From the NCBI GenBank assembly GCA_963781805.1, contig CAWAHF010000004.1, positions 4,650,001 through 4,714,000 on the forward strand: a DNA stretch of 64,000 nt, read 5' to 3'. Made by a program: the position numbers and the translations under genes. Below the pieces are notes generated by a model that saw only the letters and a program-made list of their open reading frames with translations, made no database searches and was not told the origin of the DNA. Position 1 is the stretch's first letter. Each line of letters begins with the position of its first letter. Shown in pieces: positions 40,362 to 50,003 of the stretch. This DNA is from JAFGPL01 sp963781805. Lineage in GTDB: Bacteria > Bacteroidota > Bacteroidia > Bacteroidales > UBA10428.

Positions 40362-43300
40362 TTATTCTTGCTTCAGAATTTTAGTTGTTAGGGTGTTGTA
40401 GTTATTTGTTATTCGTATCAGATAATATCCCGGTTTCAGAAATTTCAGATTCAGAGGGATTTTCACACCCTGGTCAGCAAATCTCTCTTCCGAATAAACA
40501 ATCTGACCTGTATAATTCATCACTTCAATGTTTATGGGTCCCGATAGTTCTTCGGGCAAACTTATGGTTACCTCACCACTGAACGGATTTGGATAGCTTT
40601 GAATTTCTGTATTTGCCTGCCTGAATTCCCTTACAGAGCTGATTATCCTTGTACCGGTGGAGAAATAAACCGGCCACTTTGTAAAACTGAATAATCCTGT
40701 GGTGTTCCCATCCGAAGTTATTTTATCTGAATTTAAAAATACATAGTCAATCTGGGGATCCCCATCGGTATTAATGGTTGAAAAGGCTAGCCGGCTATCG
40801 TCTTTATTAAACGAAGGCCAACCGATGGTGTTGTTTTGTGCTATCACATCCACGTTGCCTGTTTCAATATTGCAGCCAAGAATGTAATACTCTTCCGGAT
40901 TGGAGCTCAGATAGTCGAAAGCAATAATGTCGGGCGAGTTTTTAGAAAATGCAGGATTACCGATACTCACATTATCGGGAATACTTGAAAACAATTTGAA
41001 TATGGTGCCATCGCCAAAATCTTCCGCATCATTATTCCACACCCTGATAAAATTAACATCCCAGTATTCAATATTGGAGCCATCGGTATTCTCAAGCCGA
41101 TTAAACACGTCAAACACCAGGTATTCCCCCGTGTAATCGAATTCGAGTGCGTCGGCATAAAGCGGACCGGCCGACTGAATGCCCTGTGTGTAAGTTGGCG
41201 TATACAGGGTAAACTGCGCCCATTGTTCGCTTACAAAATCATATACAAAAATAGAGGTATCAATATCGGTTGTAACGGCAGCAATCCGGTTGCCGTCTTT
41301 CGAAACAACCACATTCGACCAGAAAGGCTGGTTCTGTATAATGTATTCATCGGGCGTTTCATTCGGCGCTGTAATTATGGAATGTAGGGTATTGTCACCG
41401 GCAACGAAAACAGCAACACTTCCATCGTCGGTCACACTTGGACGGCTTAAAAATTCAGAAGTGGTAAGAGGATCGATCACGGATTTATCAAGTGTGGAAC
41501 GATAAAGCGTATTTACATCTGTATTATCGGTATTGTAAACCAACACAAATTCGTCTCCCGGGTTAACAGGCAGCGTGGGATTTTCATTGGTACTCTGGCC
41601 ATTGGTAATTCCCACAGCATCAAATGCTGCCCCTGCCTGACTGACCTCTTCTGAAGTCGATCCATAAATATCAGTAGCTGCTTGTATTACTGCAAGTCTC
41701 AAATCAATAAACTGCGAAGATTTTGTAAGATAATTGTTTAAGGCTTTATAATAAACTCCTGCAGCTTTCTCCTTGCCTATTGCAGTGGCGAACAGGTAAA
41801 ATGCATAATTAGGAATGCCGCTATTTGTATGGACACCATAATTATCTTCTGAACCGGTATATTTTTCACTCATGATACGGGGTTGATAGCCTATATCGTT
41901 CAGACTGCTTCCGCCGTTATGCGGATCGGATAACGAGCGGAGGGCTCCGGAGGTATAAACAGCGGGCTTTACGACATCTTCACCAATCAGCCAGTCATCG
42001 CTGTCCATCATGGCTCCGAAAATATCTGCCATGGATTCGTTAATTGCTCCTGACTCACCTTCATAGACGAGGTTAGCAGTATTCTCAACCACACCGTGAG
42101 TCATCTCATGACCTGCAACATCCAGTCCGCCGGCCAACGGTTTAAATGCTACTGCTCCATTACCATAACACATAAATCGTCCGTTCCAAAAAGCATTGTC
42201 TAAAGGCTCCCCGGTCTCTAAATCCGGAACATTGATGATGGACCAGATGGTTCCTCCGTTGCCATCAATTGAATTCCGGTCATGTTTTTGCCGGTAATAC
42301 TCATATGCAAAACCGGCATTGTAATTTGCAGATACGGCGGTTGGGTTGTTCCAGATGTTATTATTGGATACCACATGTTTAAAAGATTGGTTATCACCCC
42401 AGGTATTATTCAAATCGATGGTAATGATAGCGCCTGCCGGATCATCCGGTAATGTGGAATTTGCAGTGCTAAACATATTCCGGCTGGCATCAAGCATGTA
42501 ATAAAAACTGCCAATCTGGTAGGTATTTACAGTTCGGTTAACACCGTTTAAATCAGTTGCAATTGCTGTTCTTGCACCGTCAGCATAACATGTATTCTCA
42601 TAAAAACCGATAACTTTTCCGTTATGTGCATCGATAAAATATTCCCAGCGATGTTGGTCCCCGGTAAATACAGTTAGATGATAACTCAACAGATACCCTG
42701 AGTACCTGGAATGAGTTTTGTAAATTACCAGCTTGCTAACGGGAGTTTGTAAGGCAGCCGGCAGTATGTCATAGCTTTTATCTGAAATCGTCTTATGCAG
42801 TGTTTTTAAATGTGCCGAAGCAGTGCGAAATGCTTCCTGTTCTGTTATAACTGGGACAATATTTATATCACCTTTAATTATTTTATATCTGCCATTAAAT
42901 ATTTCACCCAAACCAGACTGGTTCAGATGTACATATGCATCCGCACCATATACTTCAATTCCTTTGTAAATCTGCTCTAGCCGAACATGTGTTTTCCCAT
43001 TTCCATCTGTGCCGATATGACTGATTTTAAAGTTTTCTCGCGGTGAATCCACCTGAAGGAGGTCTTTCAATTCATCCAGATAAGCAAAAACTTGATTCTC
43101 TGCATTCTGCGAAGTTGATTTCAGTGAAGATGCTACTTTTGGGCTGGAATGGATAAAAATCGGGAGGTTCGTTTCTTTCGATCGTATTACCTGAATTGTA
43201 TTATCAGGAATAGTTTTCTGTACTGTTAATTTTTTGCTTATACTATTCTTAAGCTGTGAATTTGTTAACTTACCAGTTAATGTGCTGCCCACTGTATTTC

Positions 43301-43448
43301 CTTTAATGTTTCTGGCATTGAGAGAAGAAATATCAATGGGATGGGCACTTTTTTTCCTGGAAACAAAGGTTTGCTGCGATCTTAACAGCATAGTGGGATG
43401 AAACAACCATATGCTTATAAGCATCAGGATGAATATTCTTTTGTTCAT
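40362..43448 (-). CDS. Secreted M4 (thermolysin-like) metallopeptidase with T9SS sorting domain
   Basis: The 1028-residue protein starts with a signal peptide (FILMLISIWLFHPTMLL) and an FTP/PepSY-type propeptide (about 90-290). The catalytic M4 domain has the zinc motif HEMTHGVV near residue 447 and GAINESMADIFGAM. It continues with HTNSGIPNYAFYLFA and a domain ending near 625. A TolB-like WD40/PD40 beta-propeller region (about 650-930, repeats with GNRIAAVT, GEYLVFD, SPDIIAFDY) follows, and a T9SS type A C-terminal sorting domain (SYPNPFSGEVTISL ... LKPGYYLIRITNN). It should be exported and released or surface-anchored by T9SS to degrade protein. Confidence 0.95.
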   Translation of the reverse strand: MNKRIFILMLISIWLFHPTMLLRSQQTFVSRKKSAHPIDISSLNARNIKGNTVGSTLTGKLTNSQLKNSISKKLTVQKTIPDNTIQVIRSKETNLPIFIHSSPKVASSLKSTSQNAENQVFAYLDELKDLLQVDSPRENFKISHIGTDGNGKTHVRLEQIYKGIEVYGADAYVHLNQSGLGEIFNGRYKIIKGDINIVPVITEQEAFRTASAHLKTLHKTISDKSYDILPAALQTPVSKLVIYKTHSRYSGYLLSYHLTVFTGDQHRWEYFIDAHNGKVIGFYENTCYADGARTAIATDLNGVNRTVNTYQIGSFYYMLDASRNMFSTANSTLPDDPAGAIITIDLNNTWGDNQSFKHVVSNNNIWNNPTAVSANYNAGFAYEYYRQKHDRNSIDGNGGTIWSIINVPDLETGEPLDNAFWNGRFMCYGNGAVAFKPLAGGLDVAGHEMTHGVVENTANLVYEGESGAINESMADIFGAMMDSDDWLIGEDVVKPAVYTSGALRSLSDPHNGGSSLNDIGYQPRIMSEKYTGSEDNYGVHTNSGIPNYAFYLFATAIGKEKAAGVYYKALNNYLTKSSQFIDLRLAVIQAATDIYGSTSEEVSQAGAAFDAVGITNGQSTNENPTLPVNPGDEFVLVYNTDNTDVNTLYRSTLDKSVIDPLTTSEFLSRPSVTDDGSVAVFVAGDNTLHSIITAPNETPDEYIIQNQPFWSNVVVSKDGNRIAAVTTDIDTSIFVYDFVSEQWAQFTLYTPTYTQGIQSAGPLYADALEFDYTGEYLVFDVFNRLENTDGSNIEYWDVNFIRVWNNDAEDFGDGTIFKLFSSIPDNVSIGNPAFSKNSPDIIAFDYLSSNPEEYYILGCNIETGNVDVIAQNNTIGWPSFNKDDSRLAFSTINTDGDPQIDYVFLNSDKITSDGNTTGLFSFTKWPVYFSTGTRIISSVREFRQANTEIQSYPNPFSGEVTISLPEELSGPINIEVMNYTGQIVYSEERFADQGVKIPLNLKFLKPGYYLIRITNNYNTLTTKILKQE

Positions 43449-43459
43449 ATAAGATGGTA

Positions 43460-43888
43460 TTATCGGGTTTCTTTTTTAAGTTTCCTGTAAGTAAGTTTTG
43501 AAAAATCAGTTATTACATTTCGATATATGTTTACTAATTCCTCTGGTACTTTAAAACCTTTGGCTCCCCAAGTATAATTCGTCTCTTTTCCATCATGATA
43601 AAGTTTTATGAAATAAGACATATTGCCAGGTTCGCTAAAAGAAACAATTTTCAGTTCATTCAGTTCATTAATTATTCTACTGGCTTCGGATTTTTTTATT
43701 TTACTGTATTCCAGATATTTCATTTCAGTTCGTCCTGACCCTTTCAAAACCTTCCCATTTGGGAACAATTTATATACCGAATACTGTCCGGTAAAGCCTC
43801 CGCCGCTCCCGAAAACAATATAGGAAGACTGAGATGAACAAAACAAGTCGGTTAGGGCAAGAATGGAGATTAGTAGAAAATTTTTCAT
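43460..43888 (-). CDS. Exported hypothetical protein (142 aa)
   Basis: A signal peptide (FLLISILALTDLFCSSQ) with a Cys near residue 17 is followed by SSYIVFGSGGGFTGQYSVYKLFPNGKVLKG and a helix-rich end (ASRIINELNELKIVSF). The GSGGGFTG segment recurs in small Bacteroidota proteins I cannot name. It begins upstream of the M4 peptidase, 12 bases away on the same strand, and may be co-transcribed with it. Confidence 0.6.
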   Translation of the reverse strand: MKNFLLISILALTDLFCSSQSSYIVFGSGGGFTGQYSVYKLFPNGKVLKGSGRTEMKYLEYSKIKKSEASRIINELNELKIVSFSEPGNMSYFIKLYHDGKETNYTWGAKGFKVPEELVNIYRNVITDFSKLTYRKLKKETR

Positions 43889-44190
43889 GGCTTTTAGATA
43901 TTTAAAGGGATAATTCTTATTGTATTTTAATGATAAACCACAGCTTGATAAATTTAATACTTTCGCGGTAATAATTTTTCATAAAAGTCGATCGAAGTAA
44001 GAATATAGTCTGTTGGAAGAAGCGAATTCTTCTTACAGATAAACGATTAACTCACACAATAAGTTCATCACGTATTTGGTAAATCAGTAGGGAATAATTT
44101 CTACCTGTTCAGGATTTTTATCAAATGAAAATTTAAACCGATGGTTTCTAAGGTCAGATTAAAACTGGTTATGTGAAAAATAGTTGGAGT
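43889..44190. other. Gene-free intergenic stretch
   Basis: I see no gene here. It is A/T rich and probably contains the promoter of the minus-strand hypothetical/peptidase genes, but no TAnnTTTG element was confidently placed. Confidence 0.4.
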
Positions 44191-44544
44191 TCATTCTTCC
44201 ATCTTATAAATACGTTCTATTATTCTCCATTTTTCATCAGCGGTTGCATCGGATGAGGTGTTCTGGAATTTCGAAACATAAGCCTCCCATTCCGATTGTC
44301 TGGATTTGGTGGCAAGTTCTGCCATGGCTTTATCATGATCAAAATCCGGAACGGTATCCATAATCATAAACAATTTTGTCCCATCAATATAAATTTCCAT
44401 ATCAACTATGCCCACATCACGCATTCCCTGGGATATCTCTGGCCATACAGCTCCGGGTGCATGAACTCTTTTATAGTCCTCAATCAACTTGGGATCATCA
44501 TTCAGGGTAAGGGTTTTGCAATATCTTTTATATATCTTATTCAT
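44191..44544 (-). CDS. L-rhamnose/L-fucose mutarotase (RhaM/YiiL family)
   Basis: The 117-residue protein matches the COG3254 mutarotase family: RYCKTLTLNDDPKLIEDYKRVHAPGAVWPEISQGMRDVGIVDMEIYIDGTKLFMIMDTVPDFD, with the catalytic His/Tyr region at HAPGAVWPEI. It interconverts anomers of L-rhamnose or L-fucose. It lies 43 bases downstream of the FucP-like permease gene, so L-fucose is the more likely substrate here. Confidence 0.88.
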   Translation of the reverse strand: MNKIYKRYCKTLTLNDDPKLIEDYKRVHAPGAVWPEISQGMRDVGIVDMEIYIDGTKLFMIMDTVPDFDHDKAMAELATKSRQSEWEAYVSKFQNTSSDATADEKWRIIERIYKMEE

Positions 44545-44587
44545 CTTTATTTTAAAATTTAGACCTGCAGGAATGAAGCTAAGTCAT

Positions 44588-45895
44588 TCATCTTAATGCA
44601 TAGCGTCTTGCGATTATGCCATAATAGGCTATCACTGCAAAGCAAATCAATGGTACCCAAAAAGCAATATTTATGTTTCCTGTTGCATCGGAGACCACAC
44701 CCTGGAGTTGCGTGAAAACAGCTCCTCCAAAAATTGCCAGGATTAATCCCGAACCTCCAAGTTTTGTATCTTCACCTAAGCCTCTGCAAGCCAGCCCGAA
44801 AATTGTCGGGAACATGAGAGACATACACCCTGAAATGCCAATAAGGGCATATACTCCAATATATCCGCCAACATAAATTACCATGGAAGTGAAGATAATT
44901 GCAAGGATGGCCAGGGAGGTTAATAATCTTTCGGGAGTAATATATTTCATAAGCCATGTACATATAAACCTGGATAAAGTAAATAAAATCAGCGATGCCA
45001 GGTAATAGCTTGCTGCCATTTGTTCGGCTGTTTTTCCAAGAGAAAGTGCAACTTCTTCCAGATTTAACTCTTTCATTGCATACCTTATGGTAAATGACCA
45101 AACACCAATCTGTGCTCCGACATAAAAAAACTGGGCAATTACACCCCAGACATAATGCTTCTTTTTTAACAACCGTCCGAATGTTGAGCCAAAATTAAGA
45201 GGACCTCCGGCTTCGGCTGTTTTTGGCATTTTCCTGTTAATGGCAATTAATACCCAGATTACAATTAATAGCAATCCCAGCGTTACATAAGTAATTGTAA
45301 CCGCATTAAGTTCCCCGTTCTGAATTTTTTGAAGTACCTCAGGACTCATTGCATTACGTTCTGCAGCATTGGCCTTATTCAGATGCGAAAGAATAAATTG
45401 TTGACTAAGCAATATTCCTGTTATGGAACCAATGGGATTAAAAGATTGTGCAAAATTAAGCCTTCTTGTTGCAGTTTCGTCTGAACCCATGGAAAGAATA
45501 TAGGGATTTGCAGAAGTTTCAAGTATGGATAATCCTGCAGAAAGAATCCAGATGGCTGCCAGAAACCAGTAATAGTCTGCAGTCAGTTTAGCCGGGAAAA
45601 AAAGTATTGCACCAATGGAGTATAATCCTAAACCAAGCAATACCCCTGCTTTATAAGTATATTTTTTGATGAATATTGCTGCAGGAATAGCCAGTAAGCC
45701 ATATCCTGCGCCGTAAAATACTACTTGTATCAAAGCAGTTTGGGAGTCGGTCATACTCATAATTCGTTTAAATGCAGACAATAAAGTATCTGTCATATTA
45801 TTTGCTACTCCCCATAAAAAGAACAAACTGGTAATTAATATAAAAGGAAATAATATACCTGCAGGTAAAAGACGTGACTTCTGATTATTTTCCAT
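44588..45895 (-). CDS. fucP: L-fucose:proton symporter (FucP-like MFS permease)
   Basis: The 435-residue protein is a 12-helix MFS permease of the FucP type: FPFILITSLFFLWGVANNMTDTLLSAFKRIM at the N-terminus, ETSANPYILSMG in the fourth/fifth helix region, and SLMFPTIFGLACRGLGEDTKLGGSGLILAIFGGAVF, a family signature. It probably imports L-fucose with protons. The mutarotase follows directly; no fucose isomerase or kinase is in the window. Confidence 0.92.
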   Translation of the reverse strand: MENNQKSRLLPAGILFPFILITSLFFLWGVANNMTDTLLSAFKRIMSMTDSQTALIQVVFYGAGYGLLAIPAAIFIKKYTYKAGVLLGLGLYSIGAILFFPAKLTADYYWFLAAIWILSAGLSILETSANPYILSMGSDETATRRLNFAQSFNPIGSITGILLSQQFILSHLNKANAAERNAMSPEVLQKIQNGELNAVTITYVTLGLLLIVIWVLIAINRKMPKTAEAGGPLNFGSTFGRLLKKKHYVWGVIAQFFYVGAQIGVWSFTIRYAMKELNLEEVALSLGKTAEQMAASYYLASLILFTLSRFICTWLMKYITPERLLTSLAILAIIFTSMVIYVGGYIGVYALIGISGCMSLMFPTIFGLACRGLGEDTKLGGSGLILAIFGGAVFTQLQGVVSDATGNINIAFWVPLICFAVIAYYGIIARRYALR

Positions 45896-46073
45896 CTGTT
45901 TAAATTTTTTTTTCCGCCGTTAAGTTAAGAATTGAATTTTATTTTCAAACAAAGTTTGCTTTCTTTTTAGTAATTCACTTTTTCACTTTTACCTGATAAA
46001 ATATGAATATAAATACTTTTAATAATCAAAAATTTTGGTTAAATTTTGCATAAATAACCTAAATATTAAATAT

Positions 46074-46670
46074 ATGAAACTAATTGAACGAGCTAAAGGA
46101 ATTATTTTAAATCCTAAAAATGAGTGGAATGTAATTCAGCAGGAACAAACCTCTTCAACAGATTTATTAATAAGCTATTTAATACCGTTGACTCTGATAC
46201 CGGTAGTAGCCAGTTTTATCGGATTTGGTCTTATTGGACAAAATATGCCAATCATAGGGCATGTTGGCTCTATCTCTTTTGGCATCAGGTATGCTGTAAT
46301 AATGCTCTTAAATATGTTGATAAGCGCTTACCTTGGCGCATTTGTCATAGATGCACTGGCTCCAATATTCTCAACTTCCAAAAATTTTAACAATGCGTTC
46401 AGATTGGTAGTGTATTCTTATACACCCATGCTTGTAGCCGGAGTATTTTATGTTTTCCCCGGTCTTTCTATTCTGACTATGTTAGTTTCAATATATGGTC
46501 TGTACGTACTCTATTTAGGATTTAAACCTATGATGCAGGTCCCCGATGATAAGGTCACTGGTTATTATGTAGTGAGTTTAATTGTTTTACTGGCTGTCTA
46601 TTTTATTATCTCAATGATTTTAACTTCCATTATTATACATCCTGCCTTAACAAGCATTCGACCTTTTTAA
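46074..46670 (+). CDS. Yip1-domain membrane protein
   Basis: The start at 46074 (MKLIERAKGIILNPKNEWNVI) is preferred because the N-terminus is the conserved Yip1 motif. About 198 residues contain five to six transmembrane helices (LISYLIPLTLIPVVASFIGF, YAVIMLLNMLISAYLGAFVIDALAPIF, YTPMLVAGVFYVFPGLSILTMLVSIYGLYVLYLGF, VVSLIVLLAVYFIISMIL). Bacterial Yip1 proteins are uncharacterised membrane proteins, some linked to lipid or secretion processes. A good terminator follows. Confidence 0.85.
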   Translation: MKLIERAKGIILNPKNEWNVIQQEQTSSTDLLISYLIPLTLIPVVASFIGFGLIGQNMPIIGHVGSISFGIRYAVIMLLNMLISAYLGAFVIDALAPIFSTSKNFNNAFRLVVYSYTPMLVAGVFYVFPGLSILTMLVSIYGLYVLYLGFKPMMQVPDDKVTGYYVVSLIVLLAVYFIISMILTSIIIHPALTSIRPF

Positions 46671-46691
46671 AAAAAATACTAATCCATTTTG

Positions 46692-46730
46692 AAACTTTCC
46701 AAAAGATTTTAGCTTTTGGAAAGTTTTTCT
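46692..46730 (+). terminator. Intrinsic terminator of the Yip1 gene
   Basis: AAACTTTCCAAAAG and CTTTTGGAAAGTTT form a perfect 14-bp stem around a seven-base loop, followed by T-rich sequence. Confidence 0.85.
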
Positions 46731-46738
46731 TTTAACTA

Positions 46739-46746
46739 TATCTTTG
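46739..46746 (+). promoter_or_regulatory. -7 promoter element of tRNA-Val(GAC)
   Basis: TATCTTTG fits the TAnnTTTG consensus and lies 11 bases before the tRNA. Confidence 0.55.
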
Positions 46747-46757
46747 CAGCGCTATTT

Positions 46758-46835
46758 GGGTGTTTAGCTCAGTTGGTTTAGAGCACTACCTTGACAGGGT
46801 AGGGGTCACTGGTTCGAATCCAGTAACACCCACCA
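46758..46835 (+). tRNA. tRNA-Val (anticodon GAC)
   Basis: Acceptor GGGTGTT/AACACCC, anticodon arm CTACC-TTGACAG-GGTAG with anticodon GAC, T-arm CTGG-TTCGAAT-CCAG. The terminal CCA appears to be encoded (46833-46835), unlike the other tRNAs here. A nested-palindrome array follows immediately. Confidence 0.94.
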
Positions 46836-47340
46836 ATAATCAAAGCTCATTCCATCGGAATGAGTTTATTTTTTTGGAAGCGTTGAAAAAGATTTTTCAT
46901 AAGCGATCAAAAAAATAAAAAACCCGGAACGTCAGAGACGGGCTTTGATTATTGAGTGCCTCCCCCAGACCTGGATCATGAAATAATCCAGCATTACCTA
47001 TTAATGTTAAAGCTCTCTCCTCAAAAGAATGGGTTTTATTTTTGTGGAAGCGTTGAAAAGCATTTTCAAAAGGAAACACAAAAATAAAATACCCGGAGCG
47101 AAAGTGAAGGGCTTTGTTTATTTGTAACTCCCCCAGACCTGGATCATGAAATAATCCAGCATTACCTATTAATGTTAAAGCTCTTTCCTCAAAAGAATGG
47201 GTTTTATTTTTGTGGAAGCGTTGAAAAGCATTTTCAAAAGGAAACACAAAAATAAAATACCCGGAGCGAAAGTGAAGGGCTTTGTTTATTTGTAACTCCC
47301 CCAACCCTGGATCATGAAATATTCCAGTAACATCCATGAA
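46833..47340. repeat. Nested palindrome and 168-bp tandem array downstream of tRNA-Val(GAC)
   Basis: CAATAATCAAAGC just after the tRNA is mirrored by GCTTTGATTATTG (46942-46954). It encloses a small hairpin (TCATTCCATCGGAATGA) and an inner arm pair around GAAGCGTTGAAAA. The downstream segment with CTGGATCATGAAATAATCCAG repeats with a 168-bp spacing (46971, 47139, 47307). As after the tRNA-Ser genes, only the 3' part is amplified. A minus-strand frame (46897..47337) is a product of the 168-bp periodicity. Confidence 0.85.
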
Positions 47341-47516
47341 AAAACAAAGCTTTCCGAAAGGAAAGAATATATTATCTGCGAAAATCAGCGCGGTCTGCGG
47401 GAAAATCTATTTTAACCTAATCACCTTTTTTGGGGTATTTTTCTTGATTCTTCACCTAATTATTCTAAAAAACACTATTTTCATCATTCTAAACTTTGTA
47501 CTAAATTTTTCTAGCG

Positions 47517-48683
47517 ATGGCTTCAATATTAGTAATAGATGATGAAAAAAGTATCCGAAACACACTCCAGGAAATCCTTGAATATGAATCGCATAAAGTA
47601 GATCTTGCTACCAACGGTCCTGAAGGATTAGAATTGTTTGACAAGGGAACGTATGATATTGTATTGTGCGACATTAAAATGCCGGATATGGATGGATTGG
47701 AAGTTCTGGACAAACTAATGGAAAAATCGCATGATGCAGCTGTAATCATGATTTCGGGTCACGGAAATATTGATACTGCCGTAGATGCAATTAAAAAGGG
47801 TGCATACGACTTTATAGAGAAACCCCTCGATTTAAACCGATTGCTGGTGACCATCCGCAATGCAATGGAACGCACCGAACTGGTCACTGAGACCCGCAAT
47901 CTGAAGCGTAAAGTCAATGGGACCTATGATATTGTTGGTGAATCTGAAGCAATTAAAAAGGTTAAGGAAATGATAGAAAAGGTTGCTCCAACCGATGCCC
48001 GCGTATTAATAACAGGTAATAACGGAACAGGAAAAGAACTGGTTGCAAGATGGTTACATGAAAAAAGCGACCGTGCATCCGGGCCGTTTGTTGAGGTGAA
48101 TTGTGCAGCCATACCCTCGGAGCTTATCGAAAGCGAGTTGTTTGGTCATGAGAAGGGAGCTTTTACTTCTGCAATAAAGCAACGAATTGGGAAATTTGAG
48201 CAGGCAAACGGAGGGACCATCTTTCTGGATGAGATTGGTGACATGAGCCTGGCTGCGCAGGCTAAAGTATTAAGGGCTTTACAGGAGAATAAAATAAGCC
48301 GTGTGGGAAGCGATAAGGATATCCGGGTTGACGTGAGGATTGTTGCAGCCACAAACAAAGATTTGAAAGTTGAGATAGGGAATAAAAACTTTCGCGAAGA
48401 TCTTTATCACCGGTTGAGTGTAATTCTTATTCACGTACCCACGCTCAATGAGAGAAAAGAAGATATTGCTCTCCTGGCTGATCATTTTATTACACTTATT
48501 TGCAATGAGTATGGCCGGCCAAAAATTACTTTAAATGATGATGCAATAAAAGAATTGCAGAAAATAACCTGGACAGGTAATATCCGTGAGCTTAGAAATG
48601 TGATAGAGCGGTTAATTATTTTATGTGATAAGACGATTACTGCGAAAGATGTGTCAGATTATGCGATGCCAATTTCCAGGTAG
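47517..48683 (+). CDS. NtrC-like sigma-54 response regulator lacking the Fis HTH domain
   Basis: The 388-residue protein has a receiver domain (1-120; ILVIDDEKSIRNTLQ, phosphoacceptor in IVLCDIKMPDMDG) and a sigma-54 AAA+ domain (about 140-370; GNNGTGKELVARWLH, the GAFTSA loop that contacts sigma-54, GGTIFLDEIGDM, NFREDLYHRLSV). The ORF ends right after LRNVIERLIILCDKTI, so the usual C-terminal Fis-type DNA-binding helix is absent. Such truncated regulators may act from solution or with a partner. No histidine kinase is adjacent. Confidence 0.9.
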   Translation: MASILVIDDEKSIRNTLQEILEYESHKVDLATNGPEGLELFDKGTYDIVLCDIKMPDMDGLEVLDKLMEKSHDAAVIMISGHGNIDTAVDAIKKGAYDFIEKPLDLNRLLVTIRNAMERTELVTETRNLKRKVNGTYDIVGESEAIKKVKEMIEKVAPTDARVLITGNNGTGKELVARWLHEKSDRASGPFVEVNCAAIPSELIESELFGHEKGAFTSAIKQRIGKFEQANGGTIFLDEIGDMSLAAQAKVLRALQENKISRVGSDKDIRVDVRIVAATNKDLKVEIGNKNFREDLYHRLSVILIHVPTLNERKEDIALLADHFITLICNEYGRPKITLNDDAIKELQKITWTGNIRELRNVIERLIILCDKTITAKDVSDYAMPISR

Positions 48684-48805
48684 ATGAAATTTGTAAACTG
48701 ATCTAATTTCTGCTCTTGCATTAAAGGTTATTTAAAGGAAATAAATTTCACATAGACCTGATAAATTACTAGTTTTGCTTAATTAACTGTTTAAATGATA
48801 ATATC

Positions 48806-49849
48806 ATGGATTACTTGCATACGGTATACTTCCAAAATACAGTCTTACAATATTTAATTGCCGTTGGTCTTTTTATACTCTTAATCGCTGCTATCCGAAT
48901 TTTTAAATATGTACTGTTAAGACGACTTAAAAAATGGGCACTACAAACCAAAACCACATTTGATGATTTTATCGTTAGCGCTATCGAAAAATCAGGAATT
49001 CCATTGCTCTATTTTACTGCGTTTTATATAGCGGCTAAAACATTAAATCTTAGTGAAAAATTAGAAGCGTTTTTGCACGATGCTTCAGTTGTGGTTATAA
49101 CCTTTTTTGCATTGAAGTTACTTACCAACGGGATAAAACATCTCATACAAAGCAGGATGGAGCATCAGGAAGACAGTGACATCAAGTTTAAGCAGATCAA
49201 AGGGATTATGGTCATTATTAATGTCGTGATTTGGATGCTTGGATTTGTCTTTTTACTTGATAATTTTGGTTATAATATTACTGCTTTTGTTACCGGACTT
49301 GGAATTGGAGGTATTGCCATTGCGCTTGCCGCACAAAATATTCTGGGTGATTTGTTCAATTATTTTGTGATTTTTTTCGATCGTCCTTTCGAAGTAGGAG
49401 ATTTTATTGTGATAGATCAGAAACTTGGCACAGTTGAATCTATAGGTATTAAAACCTCCCGTATTAGAAGTTTATCCGGAGAAGAACTTATTTTTGCCAA
49501 CAGCGATCTTACAAATTCACGTATTCATAATTACAAACGGATGCAGAAGCGCAGAGTGCTCTTTTCATTAGGTGTCACCTATCAGACAACCCTTGAAAAT
49601 CTGAAATCCATTCCTGATATAATTAAAGACATAATTACAATTCAGGAAAACGCAGATATTGATCGCGTCCATTTTAAGGCATACGGGGCTTTTAGTCTCG
49701 ATTTTGAAATAGTTTACTACATCCTAAGCAGCAACTACAATCAATACATGGATATACAACAATCCATCAACCTGAGCATTTTTGAAGAATTTGCCAACAA
49801 AGGGATCGAATTTGCTTATCCGACACAGACGGTGTTTGTGGAGAAATGA
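48806..49849 (+). CDS. MscS-family mechanosensitive channel
   Basis: The 347-residue protein has three N-terminal membrane helices and the pore-lining MscS signature VTGLGIGGIAIALAAQNILGDLFNYFVIFFDRPFEVGDFIVI (about 165-210), followed by the cytoplasmic beta-domain (GTVESIGIKTSRIRSLSGEELIFANSDLTNSRIHN). It opens under membrane tension to release solutes during hypo-osmotic shock. It stands alone downstream of the NtrC-like gene. Confidence 0.93.
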   Translation: MDYLHTVYFQNTVLQYLIAVGLFILLIAAIRIFKYVLLRRLKKWALQTKTTFDDFIVSAIEKSGIPLLYFTAFYIAAKTLNLSEKLEAFLHDASVVVITFFALKLLTNGIKHLIQSRMEHQEDSDIKFKQIKGIMVIINVVIWMLGFVFLLDNFGYNITAFVTGLGIGGIAIALAAQNILGDLFNYFVIFFDRPFEVGDFIVIDQKLGTVESIGIKTSRIRSLSGEELIFANSDLTNSRIHNYKRMQKRRVLFSLGVTYQTTLENLKSIPDIIKDIITIQENADIDRVHFKAYGAFSLDFEIVYYILSSNYNQYMDIQQSINLSIFEEFANKGIEFAYPTQTVFVEK

Positions 49850-50003
49850 TAGTAAAGTCTTATGTAAATTTTATTTATTTGAGGTTTGATGGATACTTTA
49901 ACTTTAAAAATATTTAATACTTTTAGATGAGAAATAATTATATCAGAATGGAAAATAAAAAATGTGGTATTGAAATATTTTTTGTCTAAAAACATTTTTT
50001 TTA

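Noticed and set aside
46897..47337. Minus-strand frame of 146 codons with internal repeats
   Set aside because: It is produced by the 168-bp tandem repeat (56 codons) behind tRNA-Val(GAC) and has no other support.
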